Part shown: positions 8,601-17,946 of the stretch, in pieces
Numbering within the stretch: position 1 is the stretch's first letter
Layout of the letters: each line of letters starts with the position of its first letter
Assembly: GCF_020907985.1 (NCBI RefSeq)
Contig: NZ_JAJJPA010000009.1
Span: forward strand, 62,001 to 126,000
Direction: 5' to 3'
Source of the DNA: Kitasatospora humi
Lineage (GTDB): Bacteria > Actinomycetota > Actinomycetes > Streptomycetales > Streptomycetaceae
DNA length: 64,000 nt
Position numbers and translations under genes: made by a program
The notes under the pieces: model-generated
What the model saw: the letters and a program-made list of their open reading frames with translations, nothing else
What the model was told of the DNA's origin: nothing
Database searches by the model: none

Positions 8601-8639
8601 GATTCCGCTTCCCGGCGCACCTGGCCGGGAGGCGGAATC
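8601..8639 (+). terminator. terminator after the CsbD gene
   Basis: GATTCCGCTTCCCGG (8601-8615) pairs with CCGGGAGGCGGAATC (8625-8639) with one G-T type mismatch and a 9-base loop, 20 bases after the CsbD stop. Confidence 0.8.
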
Positions 8640-8641
8640 GT

Positions 8642-9341
8642 TGCTCTCCCTGGCGTATGCCATGTCGGCATCAGAGCCGGCCCGCCCAGTCGTCGACCGT
8701 CCCGGGCTCAGGTCTCGGCGGCCAGCCGGTCGCGTTCCTCGTGCCTCGGCTGGCGGCACACCCGTACCCGTACGTACGGCGGCGACCACTGGGTGTGTGC
8801 TCGGCCTGTGGCTCGCCACCCTGGCGGGAAGATCGCCGCGGCCTGCCTGCTGCCGGGCCGGCGCGACCTCGGCGGCGGCCTGCCGCCGCAGCGCCCCGGA
8901 CCGGCGACGGCGGGCGCGGAACCCGGTCGACCGCTGTGCCCGGCCTGGCGGCTGCAGCCGGCCACGCCGTCGGCCTGGGCGGCCAGGCTGATCGTCTTCG
9001 GATTCGTGCTCGGCGGCAGCACCAAGGGCCTGCAGCAGCTCACCGACGACACACCGCGGCGGTGCAGATCCTCCCACGGCTGGGCGGCGGGACCACCAGC
9101 ACCATCGACTCCCGCCAGTCCACCTGCATGCATGACGTTCCTCGCACGGCCGTCGCGGTCCACGCGGTGCAGATCGGGCTGTGCCTGCGCGAGGAGCAGG
9201 CCGCGGGGCAACCGCCGGGGTTCACGTATCCGGCGGTTGCGTATACAAAGGGATGAGGGCCCCGGCGTGCGGGCCGCCGCCCGGTTCCTCCCGGCTGGCA
9301 ACACCCAGCTGGCAACCCCCAGCTGTCAAGGGGTGACACCA
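8642..9341. other. 700-base region without a supported gene
   Basis: Long open frames on both strands have Arg/Pro/Gly-rich translations without family resemblance. Two copies of the hexamer-like ACACCCAGCTGGCAAC / CAACCCCCAGCTGTCAAG lie just before the next gene (about 9299-9331) and may form its control region. No feature can be named. Confidence 0.5.
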
Positions 9342-10292
9342 ATGCGCAGACGTCGACTGCTGCTCGCGGTGGCCGGTGCCGGAACCGCCGGGTTCGTCGC
9401 CCTCCAGGGCTGCGGCAGCAATGCGCCCAAGCCCCCGCCCCCGCCACCCTCCCCGTCGTCGACGGCACAGGCCCCGAACCCGCTCGACAACAACGGCACG
9501 GCGGGCAATCTGCTCGCCGTCAAGATCGACAACGTGGGCCGCAACATCCAGCAGATCCAACAGGGACTCGGCCAGGCCGACATCGTCTACTGGATACAGG
9601 TCGAGGGCGGACTCTCCCGGTTCCTCGCCGTCTACGACGCCAACCACCTGCCCGACAAGATCGGCCCGGTCCGCTCGGCCCGGCAGACCGACATCCCGCT
9701 CCTCCAGCAGTACGGGCGCCTCGACTTCGCCTACAGCGGCGCGATCAGCGGACTCCTCCCGCAGCTCAACCAGGCCGACGTGCAGAACGTCACCCCCTTC
9801 GACGACCCCGGCGCGTTCAGCAACCACGCCACGGACCCCACCTTCATCGACCCGCACCAGATCCTCGCCAAGTACCCGTCCGTGCCTGCTCGTTCCCCGG
9901 GCTTCACCTTCGGCGCCGCACCGAGCGGCGGCACCGCCCTCACCGACATGACCTGGCACCTGCCCGCCGCGTCGATCGGCGTCCACTTCAACGGCCGCAG
10001 CTACGACGTGTCCGTGGACGGCCACTCGGCGTGGTCCGGCACGGCGACCGTGGTCGTCCAGCACGTCAGCATCGTCCCCGGGCAGTTCACCGACTTCAAC
10101 GCCGGGCACCCGGACAACGAGGTGTTCACCCAGAGCACCGGATCGGGCACGGCGGAGGTGCTGCGTGACGGCAGGACGTGGAGCACTCACTGGAGTCGGC
10201 CCGACGCCGCCGCCGGCACCACGTTCACCCTGCCCGACGGCAGCACCATGCCGTTCGCCACCGGTCCGGTCCTGGTGGTGATGGTGCCGTAA
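9342..10292 (+). CDS. DUF3048 lipoprotein (YerB-like)
   Basis: 316 residues. The ATG at 9342 gives MRRRRLLLAVAGAGTAG followed by LQGC, so Cys24 is the likely lipidated residue, and a Pro/Ser-rich spacer follows. The body carries DUF3048 features: NLLAVKIDNVGRNIQQIQQG, GLSRFLAVYDA, IGPVRSARQTDI, and the second lobe with FNGRSYDVSVDGHSAWSG and DFNAGHPDNEVF. The family is membrane-anchored outside the cell and its biochemical role is not established. Stands alone; the nearest gene downstream faces it. Confidence 0.88.
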   Translation: MRRRRLLLAVAGAGTAGFVALQGCGSNAPKPPPPPPSPSSTAQAPNPLDNNGTAGNLLAVKIDNVGRNIQQIQQGLGQADIVYWIQVEGGLSRFLAVYDANHLPDKIGPVRSARQTDIPLLQQYGRLDFAYSGAISGLLPQLNQADVQNVTPFDDPGAFSNHATDPTFIDPHQILAKYPSVPARSPGFTFGAAPSGGTALTDMTWHLPAASIGVHFNGRSYDVSVDGHSAWSGTATVVVQHVSIVPGQFTDFNAGHPDNEVFTQSTGSGTAEVLRDGRTWSTHWSRPDAAAGTTFTLPDGSTMPFATGPVLVVMVP

Positions 10293-10789
10293 CGAGCCCG
10301 GCCCGCCGCCCGCCGACGAATTCGGTGGCCCGCGCGTCACGGTCGGCTGCACCATGATCCGGCGCCGCGTCACTTCCGCCTCCTGATGCCCTCGCCTGGG
10401 CGAGCGAACTCACCGGACCCGCCCCGCAGACAGCTGGACCGTCGACCGCCCGGCCGGTGGTGACCATGCCGCCACGCACCTCCTGCGCGCCCCGCGGCCG
10501 CCAACCGAGCTGGTGCTGCGGCGATTTCTGACGGGCGATCGCACACCGGGGTACGAGTCACAGGTGCTGGCGGCCGTCGTGCTGCCCGTGCGGCCAGCCG
10601 CGCAGGGAGCCGGCCTCCCGGGACGGCGACACGGATCCCATGCGTGTCGCCGTCCCGGGGTCGAGTGCGCCGGGGACCAGCGCGCACAAGCCCGGCCGGG
10701 GCGTGCCAGTGCACGGGCGCTCATCCCGCTCACTGCCACGGAACGTGGCATGGCGATCAGCGCCGGGAGCTGCCGAGTGGTGCTGGACC
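10293..10789. other. intergenic region between convergent genes
   Basis: 497 bases between two 3' ends. It includes a near-ideal bidirectional terminator (10617-10659). I see no supported coding sequence. Confidence 0.55.
10617..10659. terminator. bidirectional terminator with a perfect 16-bp stem
   Basis: CCCGGGACGGCGACAC (10617-10632) and its exact complement GTGTCGCCGTCCCGGG (10644-10659) flank an 11-base loop. It can end transcription from both the DUF3048 gene and the leftward maleylpyruvate isomerase-like gene. Confidence 0.85.
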
Positions 10790-11554
10790 TCAGAACGCGG
10801 AGTGCGCGAACCAGAGGTCGAGCAGCGCCCCGTCGCCGCCGGCACGGATGCCGGGGGCCGTGCGGTCGAGGCGCCCGTAGAGCAGGAGCAGCAGGTCGGC
10901 CGCCGGGGCCTGGACGGTGGCATCGGCGCGGTCGGCGTTGCTGGCCTCGGGGTCGATCCCGAAACCGTCGGGGCGCAGCCGGACCAGCCAGTCGCCGTCC
11001 CCATCGGTGCAGCTGAACCGGATGGTTCGGTCGGCGGCGCGCAGTTCGGCGGTGCCGGGGGCGAAGAGAGCGGCGAACGGCAGGTTCACCAGGAACTCCG
11101 CCACGCCGTCTGCCGCGAGCCGGCGGTCGATCACCGGGCTCAGCCCGAGGGCGAGTTCGGCGTCCACGCGGTGCACCAGGGTCTCGAAGAGCATCCGGCG
11201 GGCCCAGAACCGGGCATGCTGGTCGGCGCCCCAGGCCCACATCGGCGCGTCGGACTCGATGGTGGCGAACGCATCGGCGGCCTCGACGGCGCTGTCGGCC
11301 AGCCAGCCGGGCAGGGCCTTCGGGTCAGCGGGCAGCTTCAGGTCCACGTCCCGGCTGCGCGGCTGCTCCTGGATCCGCTGGCGCAGCAGCGTGGCGAACC
11401 AGCGCTGCACACTGCCGGCGTGCCGGACCAGATCGCTCAGCGCCCAGCCGGGGCAGGTCGGCACGGCGGTGGCCAGGTCGGCCGACCTGACGGCTTCGAC
11501 GAACGCGGCAGTCTCGGCGGCAACGGCGGCGCGGTGGTCAATGGCGGTGGTCAA
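10790..11554 (-). CDS. maleylpyruvate isomerase family mycothiol-dependent enzyme
   Basis: 254 residues. The start is TTG (11552-11554), supported by GGAGAGG seven bases upstream; no in-frame ATG is near. The DinB-like four-helix N-terminal domain shows the metal-binding pattern of mycothiol-dependent enzymes: a histidine in LSDLVRHAGSVQRW, then MWAWGADQHARFWARRM and ETLVHRVDAEL. A C-terminal MDMPI domain follows (TIRFSCTDGDGDWLVRLRPD). Members use mycothiol as thiol cofactor for isomerisation or detoxification; the substrate is unknown. Lone gene running toward the strong terminator. Confidence 0.85.
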   Translation of the reverse strand: MTTAIDHRAAVAAETAAFVEAVRSADLATAVPTCPGWALSDLVRHAGSVQRWFATLLRQRIQEQPRSRDVDLKLPADPKALPGWLADSAVEAADAFATIESDAPMWAWGADQHARFWARRMLFETLVHRVDAELALGLSPVIDRRLAADGVAEFLVNLPFAALFAPGTAELRAADRTIRFSCTDGDGDWLVRLRPDGFGIDPEASNADRADATVQAPAADLLLLLYGRLDRTAPGIRAGGDGALLDLWFAHSAF

Positions 11555-11645
11555 TGCGGTGCCTCTCCGTCATACGCTGGTCTTTCTCCCTGCGCAGCGT
11601 CTCACGACGGCACCGGGCGACGGCAGACGGGTGGCGGTTCACCGT

Positions 11646-11699
11646 GGGTGCGGGTGCGGGTGCGGGTGCGGGTGTGGGTGTGGGTGTGGGTGCGGGTGC
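11646..11699. repeat. (GGGTGY)9 hexamer tract
   Basis: Nine consecutive GGGTG units separated by C or T lie between the two leftward genes, directly after the SGNH hydrolase stop. Four or more evenly spaced G3 runs give G-quadruplex potential on the plus strand. Confidence 0.85.
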
Positions 11700-11728
11700 C
11701 GGCTCGCCGAGCGTCCCGCCGGCGCAGC

Positions 11729-12715
11729 TCAGGAGAGGAGCGCGGGTTTGACCCGCTCGGCCGCATGGGCCTGACCCTTCGCATTGGGGTGCACATAGGC
11801 GTAGCGCAGTGGGACGAGACTACTGAGAAGCCCGTCCACCCAGTTGTTGCCGTCGGCACGGTCGCAGGCGCTATGGCCGGCGGTCGACGGGTAGAGGTCG
11901 ACGAAGGTGTCGCGGTGAGCGCCCGTCACCTTCTGGATGACGGCGTTGAGGCGCTCCAGAACGGCGGTACGCGCCCAGGCGAGGTCGCCGGTCGTGATGG
12001 TGCCGAACTCCAGCAAGTCGCCGTAGTGGCAGCGTGAGGCGTCCTCGGGGAACAGGTGCGGATAGCCGACGGTCACGATCCTGGCGTGCGGGGCCTTGGC
12101 GTGCAGTGCGGTGAGCATCGCGTCGTACTCCGTGCTGACCTGCTGCAGCCGGCCGCTCATGCCGGCGCCGAACTTGGCCTCGCACGGCGTTCCCTGGCCG
12201 AGGCTGACGGCCCCGAGCTCGAGGCAGCTCGTGAGGATGTCGATGAAGCCCAAGGTGTTGCCGCCGATGCCAACGGTGATCACCTTGGTCTGCGGGCTGA
12301 GGGCGTCGATCTGCGGCGGCACCGGCGCGAACGGCGCATCCGGATCGGTGCCCAACGGCGGCATCGGCCGCCCCGCCGGTACCTGCGAACTCCGGTACAC
12401 CCCCGCGATCGTGGCACCGCTGCAGGTGACGTTGCGCAAGACGACCGCGGAGCCGAGGCTGTGGCGGAGCAGTTCCGGGTAGGACCCGGTGGTCCGGGCG
12501 CAGCCGTCGGGCGGCGCCTCGAACTCGTTGCCCGTCGCCTGGACGACGCCGGCGCTGTACGAGTCGCCGAGCGCCGTCCAGGTCAGGGGGCCGCTGCGGT
12601 CGGCGGGTCTGGTGGCGGTGCGGTCGGGCACGGCCTGGGCGGGCGGAACGGCGAGACCGACGGTGAGCAGACCAGCCGTGCCGGCCAGGGCCAGGCGGGA
12701 CAGGAAACGAGCCAC
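11729..12715 (-). CDS. secreted SGNH/GDSL hydrolase
   Basis: 328 residues with a Sec signal peptide (MARFLSRLALAGTAGLLTV, cleavage expected after PAQA near residue 28). The catalytic Ser lies in ALGDSYSAG (about residue 52); the oxyanion-helper block is GIGGNTLGF rather than the usual GGND; the C-terminal histidine is in YVHPNAKG. Several cysteines suggest disulfides in the exported protein. The arrangement fits streptomycete extracellular lipases/esterases of the SGNH group. Preferred substrate is not visible. Confidence 0.88.
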   Translation of the reverse strand: MARFLSRLALAGTAGLLTVGLAVPPAQAVPDRTATRPADRSGPLTWTALGDSYSAGVVQATGNEFEAPPDGCARTTGSYPELLRHSLGSAVVLRNVTCSGATIAGVYRSSQVPAGRPMPPLGTDPDAPFAPVPPQIDALSPQTKVITVGIGGNTLGFIDILTSCLELGAVSLGQGTPCEAKFGAGMSGRLQQVSTEYDAMLTALHAKAPHARIVTVGYPHLFPEDASRCHYGDLLEFGTITTGDLAWARTAVLERLNAVIQKVTGAHRDTFVDLYPSTAGHSACDRADGNNWVDGLLSSLVPLRYAYVHPNAKGQAHAAERVKPALLS

Positions 12716-13436
12716 GGTCGCACCTCCAGAAAGCGCCGGGGAGAGTGCGGACCACCCCCTCCCACGAGGAGGATCGGCAGGAACCGTGACCCACTTGATA
12801 GCCCGGCCGGGTGAAATGACGGCACGTCACCTTCATCGGCGCGCGTCACCCTCCCCGTTCTCCGACGGAACCCCACCTCGTGGAGGAACGCGAGGTGCCC
12901 GGCGCCCCGGTCCCGGGGCGTCGGGAGCACCGCAGCAGCCGTTCGCAACCAGGCCGCGCCGTCCGGCAGCCGGTCGTCCCGTCGCCCTCTGGGAGGCCGC
13001 CGGGCACGGCCGCAACCAGGGGCACCGTCACCGCCGCAGGACCACCGGCTCGTCGCGGGCCGCCCGCAGCGCCCCGCCGAGGAGCTGACGGCCGGCTGCT
13101 CCACGCGGAGGGGATCAGCAGGGCCCTCGCGGAGGACGGCCGGCCGCCGGGGACGACCGGCTGCGGGAACGACCGGCACACCGCCGCCGCCCGCGCGGAG
13201 GTCCAGGTCCGGGAGTTCACCCTGATGCTCGCGCACGGCGGCTCGGCCGCCTGGTCGGCCGAGCGCACCACCGAGCGCCGTGCGGCGGCTCCCGCCCTGC
13301 TGCGCCCGATCCGCTCCTGCGGCTCCCCCGACGGGCAGTCAGGAGCGCGGTGGGCGGTGGAGGGACGGCGCCCGGCCCGGCCCGACCGCACGTCGTGAAG
13401 CGTCCGGTCGGTCGGGCAGGTGCGGCGCGGTCGGCG
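12716..13436. other. 721-base region without a supported gene
   Basis: Divides the SGNH gene promoter side from the 3' end of the alcohol dehydrogenase. Open frames are Arg/Pro/Gly rich on both strands. A stretch at 13190-13300 has somewhat protein-like composition (VREFTLMLAHGGSAAW) but no start, ribosome site or family that I recognise. Confidence 0.5.
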
Positions 13437-14480
13437 TCAGCCCAGCGTCGCGGTGTCGATCACGAACCGGTAGCGCACGTCGGAGGCGAGCATCCGGTCG
13501 TACGCCGCGTTGATCCCGTCGGCCGGGATCAGCTCGATCTCGGCGGTGACACCGTGCTCACCGCAGAACTCCAGCATCTCCTGGGTCTCCGCGATGCCGC
13601 CGATCATCGAACCGGCGTAGTTGCGGCCCATCGAGATCAACGAGAAGGCGTTGAGCGACAGCGGCTCCGGCGGGGCGCCGACGCTGACCATGGTGCCGCC
13701 GCTGGCGACCAGCGACAGGTAGGCGTCCAGGTCGAGCTTGGCGCTCACCGTGTTGAGGACGATGTCGAACTCACCGGCCAGCTGCTCGAAGGTCGCCGGG
13801 TCGCTGGTCGCGTAGAAGCGGTCCGCGCCCAGCTTCTTGCCGTCCTCCAGCTTCCGCAGCGACTGCGACAGCACCGTGACCTCGGCGCCCATCGCGTGGG
13901 CGAGCTTGACGCCCAGGTGGCCGAGCCCGCCCAGGCCGACCACCGCGACCTTCTTGCCCGGGCCGGCGCCGAAGCGGCGCAGCGGCGAGTAGGTGGTGAT
14001 GCCGGCGCAGAGCAGCGGCGCGGCGGCGTCCAGCGGGAGGCTGTCCGGGATGCGGACGACGAAGTTCTCGTCGGTGACCACCTGGGTGGCGTAGCCGCCC
14101 TGGGTGATGGTGCCGTCCCGGTCGACCGAGCCGTAGGTGAAGACGGTCTCACCGAGGCAGTACTGCTCCTGGCCGCGGCGACAATTGACGCACTCCTGGC
14201 AGGAGTTGACCATGCAGCCGACGCCGACCCGGTCGCCGACGGCGTGCTTGGTGACCTCGGAACCGACGGCGGTGACGACGCCGGCTATCTCATGACCCGG
14301 GACGAGCGGGTAGGGCCGGTCGCCCCACTCGCCGCGCACGGTGTGGAGGTCGGAGTGGCAGATCCCGCTGTACTGGATCTCGATCTGGATGTCGCGCGGC
14401 CCGACCTCGCGGCGCTCGATGGTGAGCGGGACGAGCGGTTCGGTCGCGGACGTGGCGCCGTACGCCTTGATGCTGGGCAC
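13437..14480 (-). CDS. NAD(P)-dependent zinc alcohol dehydrogenase
   Basis: 347 residues, medium-chain dehydrogenase of the cinnamyl-alcohol/YahK-AdhC group, which reduces aldehydes with NAD(P)H. Catalytic zinc ligands are Cys41 (SGICHSDLH), His63-Glu64 (PGHEIAG) and Cys158; the structural zinc is held by Cys94, Cys97, Cys100 and Cys108. The nucleotide-binding turn is [11 protein letters not shown] (residues ~180-190). ATG at 14480; divergent from the quinone oxidoreductase gene across a 250-base AT-richer gap. Substrate range is probably broad. Confidence 0.92.
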   Translation of the reverse strand: MPSIKAYGATSATEPLVPLTIERREVGPRDIQIEIQYSGICHSDLHTVRGEWGDRPYPLVPGHEIAGVVTAVGSEVTKHAVGDRVGVGCMVNSCQECVNCRRGQEQYCLGETVFTYGSVDRDGTITQGGYATQVVTDENFVVRIPDSLPLDAAAPLLCAGITTYSPLRRFGAGPGKKVAVVGLGGLGHLGVKLAHAMGAEVTVLSQSLRKLEDGKKLGADRFYATSDPATFEQLAGEFDIVLNTVSAKLDLDAYLSLVASGGTMVSVGAPPEPLSLNAFSLISMGRNYAGSMIGGIAETQEMLEFCGEHGVTAEIELIPADGINAAYDRMLASDVRYRFVIDTATLG

Positions 14481-14730
14481 AGGTCCTCCGTTGTGACGAG
14501 TGTGGTGCTGCGTGGCTCGGGGTACTCGCGTTCGACATTACTACAGGTTGACCACTGTTCATTTTTTCAACATTTGCGGCAGGGGTCGCGCCGCCGTGTC
14601 GTGCCGGGCCCGGCGGCATAGCCTGACGAGCGGCGCCCTGACCCGGGCAGCACGCCGCCGCGGCGCCACCGTGCCCGATGCGGTCGACGGAGCGACAGAT
14701 CAGCAGACCCGGCCACCTGGAGGTCCCTTC

Positions 14731-15651
14731 ATGCGCGCGGTGAGCTACGACGCGTACGCCCCCGACAACTCCCGGCTGCGCTACGGCGAGCTGCCCGATC
14801 CCAAGGTGGCCCCCGGCCAGGTGCTCATCGCGGTGCGGGCGGCCGGGGTCAACCCGGTGGACTGGAAGCTCATGGCGGGCGGCCTGGACCCGCTGATGGA
14901 CGCGGCCTTCCCCGTGATCCCCGGCTGGGACGTCGCCGGGGTCGTGGTCCGGACCGGCCCCGACGTGCCCGAGTTCGCACCCGGCGACGAGGTGATGTCC
15001 TACGCCCGCAAGGAGACGGTGCACGGTGGCACCTTCGCCGAGTACGTCGCGGTCGACGCGTCGGCGGTGGCCCGCAAGCCGGCCGGCCTCGACTGGGCGC
15101 AGGCCGCCGGGCTCCCGCTGGCGGGCCTGACCGCGCTGCGCACCCTGGACTGGCTGGCGGTCGACCGCGACGACGTCCTGCTGGTGCACGGTGCCGCCGG
15201 CGGAGTGGGCAGCCTCGCGGTGCAGCTCGCCGCGGCTCGCGGGGCGCAGGTGATCGGCACCGCGTCCGAGCGCAACCACGCTTTCGTCCGCGGCCTGGGC
15301 GCCGAACCGGTGGCTTACGGGGAGGGACTGGTCGAGCGGGTCCGGGCGCTGGTCCCCGGCGGAGTGTCGACCGTGGCGGACTTCGTCGGCGGGCAGCTGG
15401 AGACCAGCCTGGCGGTGCTGGCGCCGGGCGGCCGGCACGCATCGATCGCCGACCCCGCCGTCGAGCAGCACGGGGGTCACTGGGTCTGGGTCCGCCCGGA
15501 CGGCGCCAAGCTGGCCGAACTGGCCGGCCTGGCCGACCTGGGCGCGCTCACCGTCGAGGTCTCCGCGACCTTCCCGCTGGAGAAGGCCGCCGAGGCCTTC
15601 GACGCCAGCCGCACCGGCCACACCCGCGGCAAGATCGTGATCGTTCCCTGA
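14731..15651 (+). CDS. NADP-dependent quinone-type oxidoreductase
   Basis: 306 residues of the zinc-free medium-chain family (zeta-crystallin-like quinone oxidoreductase). The ATG at 14731 follows GGAGG (14719-14723). Motifs: AAGVNPVDWKLM, PVIPGWDVAGVV, the nucleotide-binding VHGAAGGVGSLAVQLA (near residues 152-167), and the closing RTGHTRGKIVIV. Zinc ligands of true alcohol dehydrogenases are absent. It shares an intergenic region with the alcohol dehydrogenase, which has an AT-rich patch (14547-14571) with GTTGA and TCAAC as inverted arms; joint control is possible. Confidence 0.9.
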   Translation: MRAVSYDAYAPDNSRLRYGELPDPKVAPGQVLIAVRAAGVNPVDWKLMAGGLDPLMDAAFPVIPGWDVAGVVVRTGPDVPEFAPGDEVMSYARKETVHGGTFAEYVAVDASAVARKPAGLDWAQAAGLPLAGLTALRTLDWLAVDRDDVLLVHGAAGGVGSLAVQLAAARGAQVIGTASERNHAFVRGLGAEPVAYGEGLVERVRALVPGGVSTVADFVGGQLETSLAVLAPGGRHASIADPAVEQHGGHWVWVRPDGAKLAELAGLADLGALTVEVSATFPLEKAAEAFDASRTGHTRGKIVIVP

Positions 15652-15861
15652 ACGTCCGGCGCCCGGACCGAGTTGATCGGCGGTCGCTTCGCCGTGGCGC
15701 TCCGAGCCGCCACGCCGGCCCGCGGTGGACCGCTGAGGAGAAGGGGGCCCGGCGCCGCGTTCACGGGGCCACTAGAGTGCTCCCGTCCCCTGGCACGCGG
15801 CCGCGGCCCACTCCGACGGCGCGTGTCCACCCCCGCCCAGCGGCCCGACCGAGGAGCAACC

Positions 15862-16692
15862 GTGACCGAGCTGGCGTCCATATCCGTGCAGCGGGAGATC
15901 GCCCGGAGCCTCCAGGTGGGCGATTCCTTCGAGGCGCGGCAGGAGATCGAGCGACGGGTGGCCTTCCTCGCCGAGCAGCTGACCGCCACGGGCCTGCGTT
16001 CGCTGGTGCTGGGCATCAGTGGCGGCGTCGACTCCACCACCGCGGGCCGGCTGTGCCAGCTCGCGGTCGAGCGGGTGCGGGCCGGCGGCCGGGAGGCGGA
16101 GTTCTTCGCGATGCGCCTGCCGTACGGCACCCAGGCCGACGAGCAGGACGCGCAGCTGGCGCTGGACTTCATCCGGCCCGACCGGGTCCTCACCGTCGAC
16201 GTGAAGCCCGCCAGCGACGCCGCGCTGGCTGCGGTGCTGGCCGGCGGCACGGTCTTCCGTGACGCCCACCAGCAGGACTTCGTCCACGGCAACATCAAGG
16301 CGCGCCAGCGCATGGTCGCCCAGTACGCCGTGGCGGGTGCCCACGACGGGCTGGTGGTGGGCACCGACCACGCCGCCGAGGCGGTCTCCGGCTTCTTCAC
16401 CAAGTTCGGTGACGGCGCGGCCGATGTGATCCCCCTCACCGGCCTCACCAAGCGGCGGGTGCGGGCCGTCGCGGAGGCGCTGGGTGCGCCGGCCGCCCTG
16501 GTCTGGAAGACCCCGACCGCGGACCTGGAGACGCTGGCCCCCGGAAAGCCGGACGAGGAGGCGCTCGGCGTCAGCTACGACGAGATCGACGACTTCCTGG
16601 AGGGCAAGCCGGTCGGTGAGGCCTCCTTCGCGGCCATCGTCCGGCGGTACCGGCTCACCGAGCACAAGCGGCAGTTGCCGATCGCTCCCTGA
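15862..16692 (+). CDS. nadE: ammonia-dependent NAD+ synthetase
   Basis: 276 residues, the same length class as E. coli NadE. It converts nicotinic acid adenine dinucleotide, ATP and ammonia to NAD+. The ATP-pyrophosphatase loop is [11 protein letters not shown] (residues ~49-59); [32 protein letters not shown] and [11 protein letters not shown] are standard NadE blocks. No nitrilase domain is present, so it uses free ammonia. GTG 15862 follows GAGGAGC. The nicotinamidase at 33.2 kb feeds the same salvage route. Confidence 0.95.
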   Translation: MTELASISVQREIARSLQVGDSFEARQEIERRVAFLAEQLTATGLRSLVLGISGGVDSTTAGRLCQLAVERVRAGGREAEFFAMRLPYGTQADEQDAQLALDFIRPDRVLTVDVKPASDAALAAVLAGGTVFRDAHQQDFVHGNIKARQRMVAQYAVAGAHDGLVVGTDHAAEAVSGFFTKFGDGAADVIPLTGLTKRRVRAVAEALGAPAALVWKTPTADLETLAPGKPDEEALGVSYDEIDDFLEGKPVGEASFAAIVRRYRLTEHKRQLPIAP

Positions 16693-16703
16693 ACCGGTTG
16701 CCC

Positions 16704-16800
16704 GGCAGCCGGGTCGGGAGCCGGGTCGGCAGCCGGATGGGGAGCCGAGTAGGTCGGCAGCCGGGTCGGGAGCCGGACGGCATCCTCCGACCCGGCTGCC
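16704..16800. terminator. terminator with alternative upstream arms
   Basis: GGCAGCCGGGTCGG at 16756-16769 pairs exactly with CCGACCCGGCTGCC at 16787-16800. The same 14-base arm occurs at 16704-16717, so two alternative stems are possible. Related GGAGCCGGGTCGG copies lie between. It separates the convergent nadE and carboxymuconolactone decarboxylase genes. Confidence 0.75.
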
Positions 16801-16815
16801 CCACGGAGGCACTGC

Positions 16816-17238
16816 CTACTGCGCCTCGACGGGCAGCAGGCCACGCTCGCCGAAGACCTTCTTCGCCACGAACGTCGCGTTCAGGGCCTTGGGGAAACCG
16901 CAGTACACGGCCGAGTGCAGCAGCGCCTCGACGATCTCCGTCGGCGTCAGCCCCACGTTGAGCGCCGCGTTGACGTGCACCTCCAGCTGGGGTTCGCAGC
17001 CGCCGAGCGCCGTCAGCATGCCCAGGGTGACCAACTGACGGTCCCGCGGCGCCAGGCCCGGGCGGCTGTAGATCTCGCCGAAACCCCACGCCACCACCTG
17101 GTGGCCCAGCTCCGGAGAGATGTCGGCGAGTGAGCTGATGACCTTCTCGCCGACCTCGCCGTCCACTGCACCGAGCACCTCCATACCCCGCTCGAAGCGG
17201 TCCTGGCGGGTCTGCGCGCCCACGTCCCCGACGGCCAT
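16816..17238 (-). CDS. carboxymuconolactone decarboxylase family protein
   Basis: 140 residues, all-helical. Family blocks are RQLVTLGMLTALGGCEPQLE, HVNAALNVGLTPTEIVEALLH and FPKALNAT. It has the histidine (residue 88) of the gamma-carboxymuconolactone decarboxylase branch and not the CxxC pair of AhpD peroxidases. No protocatechuate genes are adjacent, so a true role in the beta-ketoadipate pathway is unsupported; free-standing members often respond to stress. A MerR-type promoter stands 103 bases upstream. Confidence 0.85.
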   Translation of the reverse strand: MAVGDVGAQTRQDRFERGMEVLGAVDGEVGEKVISSLADISPELGHQVVAWGFGEIYSRPGLAPRDRQLVTLGMLTALGGCEPQLEVHVNAALNVGLTPTEIVEALLHSAVYCGFPKALNATFVAKKVFGERGLLPVEAQ

Positions 17239-17340
17239 GTCGTACTCCGTTCCCTCTGTCTGACCGATCCGCGATCCGACGTCCCGTCACACCGCGCCGG
17301 CCCATCGGTCCTGGTCAGGCACCTCCTGCCCAGTACGGAG

Positions 17341-17371
17341 ACCATATGAGTTGGAGTGCACTCCAAGGCAA
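17341..17371 (-). promoter_or_regulatory. MerR-type promoter with palindromic operator
   Basis: On the minus strand TTGCCT, exactly 19 bases, then TATGGT. The overlong 19-base spacer contains the perfect 16-base palindrome TTGGAGTGCACTCCAA (17351-17366). This is the arrangement activated by MerR-family regulators. It points at the carboxymuconolactone decarboxylase-like gene. No MerR gene is in the window. Confidence 0.75.
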
Positions 17372-17532
17372 CCCGAAATCCCCGGGGCCGCCGACCGGAC
17401 ACCGGTCATGGTCCGCCCGGCACGCGCCCTGCGGTCCCGGCCGTCGTCGGCAGCGGCCGCGTGGACTCCGTTCCGCTCCCCGCGCTCGCCCCACCACCGG
17501 GACACCGCGCCACCGGGCCGTGGCACCGGGCG

Positions 17533-17791
17533 TCAAGCCACCGGGGTGATCTCGTACATGCAGGGACCGTCGAGGTAGCGCATGGTGTCCAACACCCGGC
17601 AGCCGTAGTCGAAGAGCTCGCCGACCGGCGCCTCGTCGGAACGCGGCAGCACCTGCGCGGTCACCAAGTTCCAGCACTCCGTCGGCCTGGACCCGCTCGG
17701 CGGTCAGGTCGTCCAACTCGCCCTGGTGAACGTCGAAACGAGACTGTCTGCCGCCGAATGCCCAGCGTCGTTCGAAGGTTTGACGCCGCAT
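17533..17791 (-). pseudogene. frameshifted small ORF of unknown family
   Basis: An ATG at 17791 opens MRRQTFERRWAFGGRQSRFD and continues to about VQAD; a different frame then reads CWNLVTAQVLPRSDEAPVGE through FDYGCRVLDTMRYLDGPC and MYEITPVA to a stop at 17533. Both halves have protein-like composition and join if one base is inserted or lost near 17690-17710. The pieces would make ~85 residues. No family recognised; a sequencing error is the alternative to a real mutation. Confidence 0.5.
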
Positions 17792-17946
17792 GAGGTGACC
17801 GGTGCTCCTGGGTGGACGCCCATGGCCGGTCATCACGATTCGTGATCGCTGGGAGCTGTGGACTGCGTCTGGGTCACGGGCGCCGGGTCCGGTTGACTCT
17901 GGGGCGAGGACGGACGGGAAAGACACGCGGGAAAGGCGGAGCCCCC

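Noticed and set aside
9342..9420. Tat signal for the DUF3048 protein (RRRRLLL)
   Set aside because: The LQGC lipobox and short arginine start fit a Sec lipoprotein at least as well; the twin-arginine consensus with a following FLK is absent.
14547..14571. HxlR or TetR operator between the two oxidoreductases
   Set aside because: Only 5-base arms in an AT-rich patch; too weak to list as a site.
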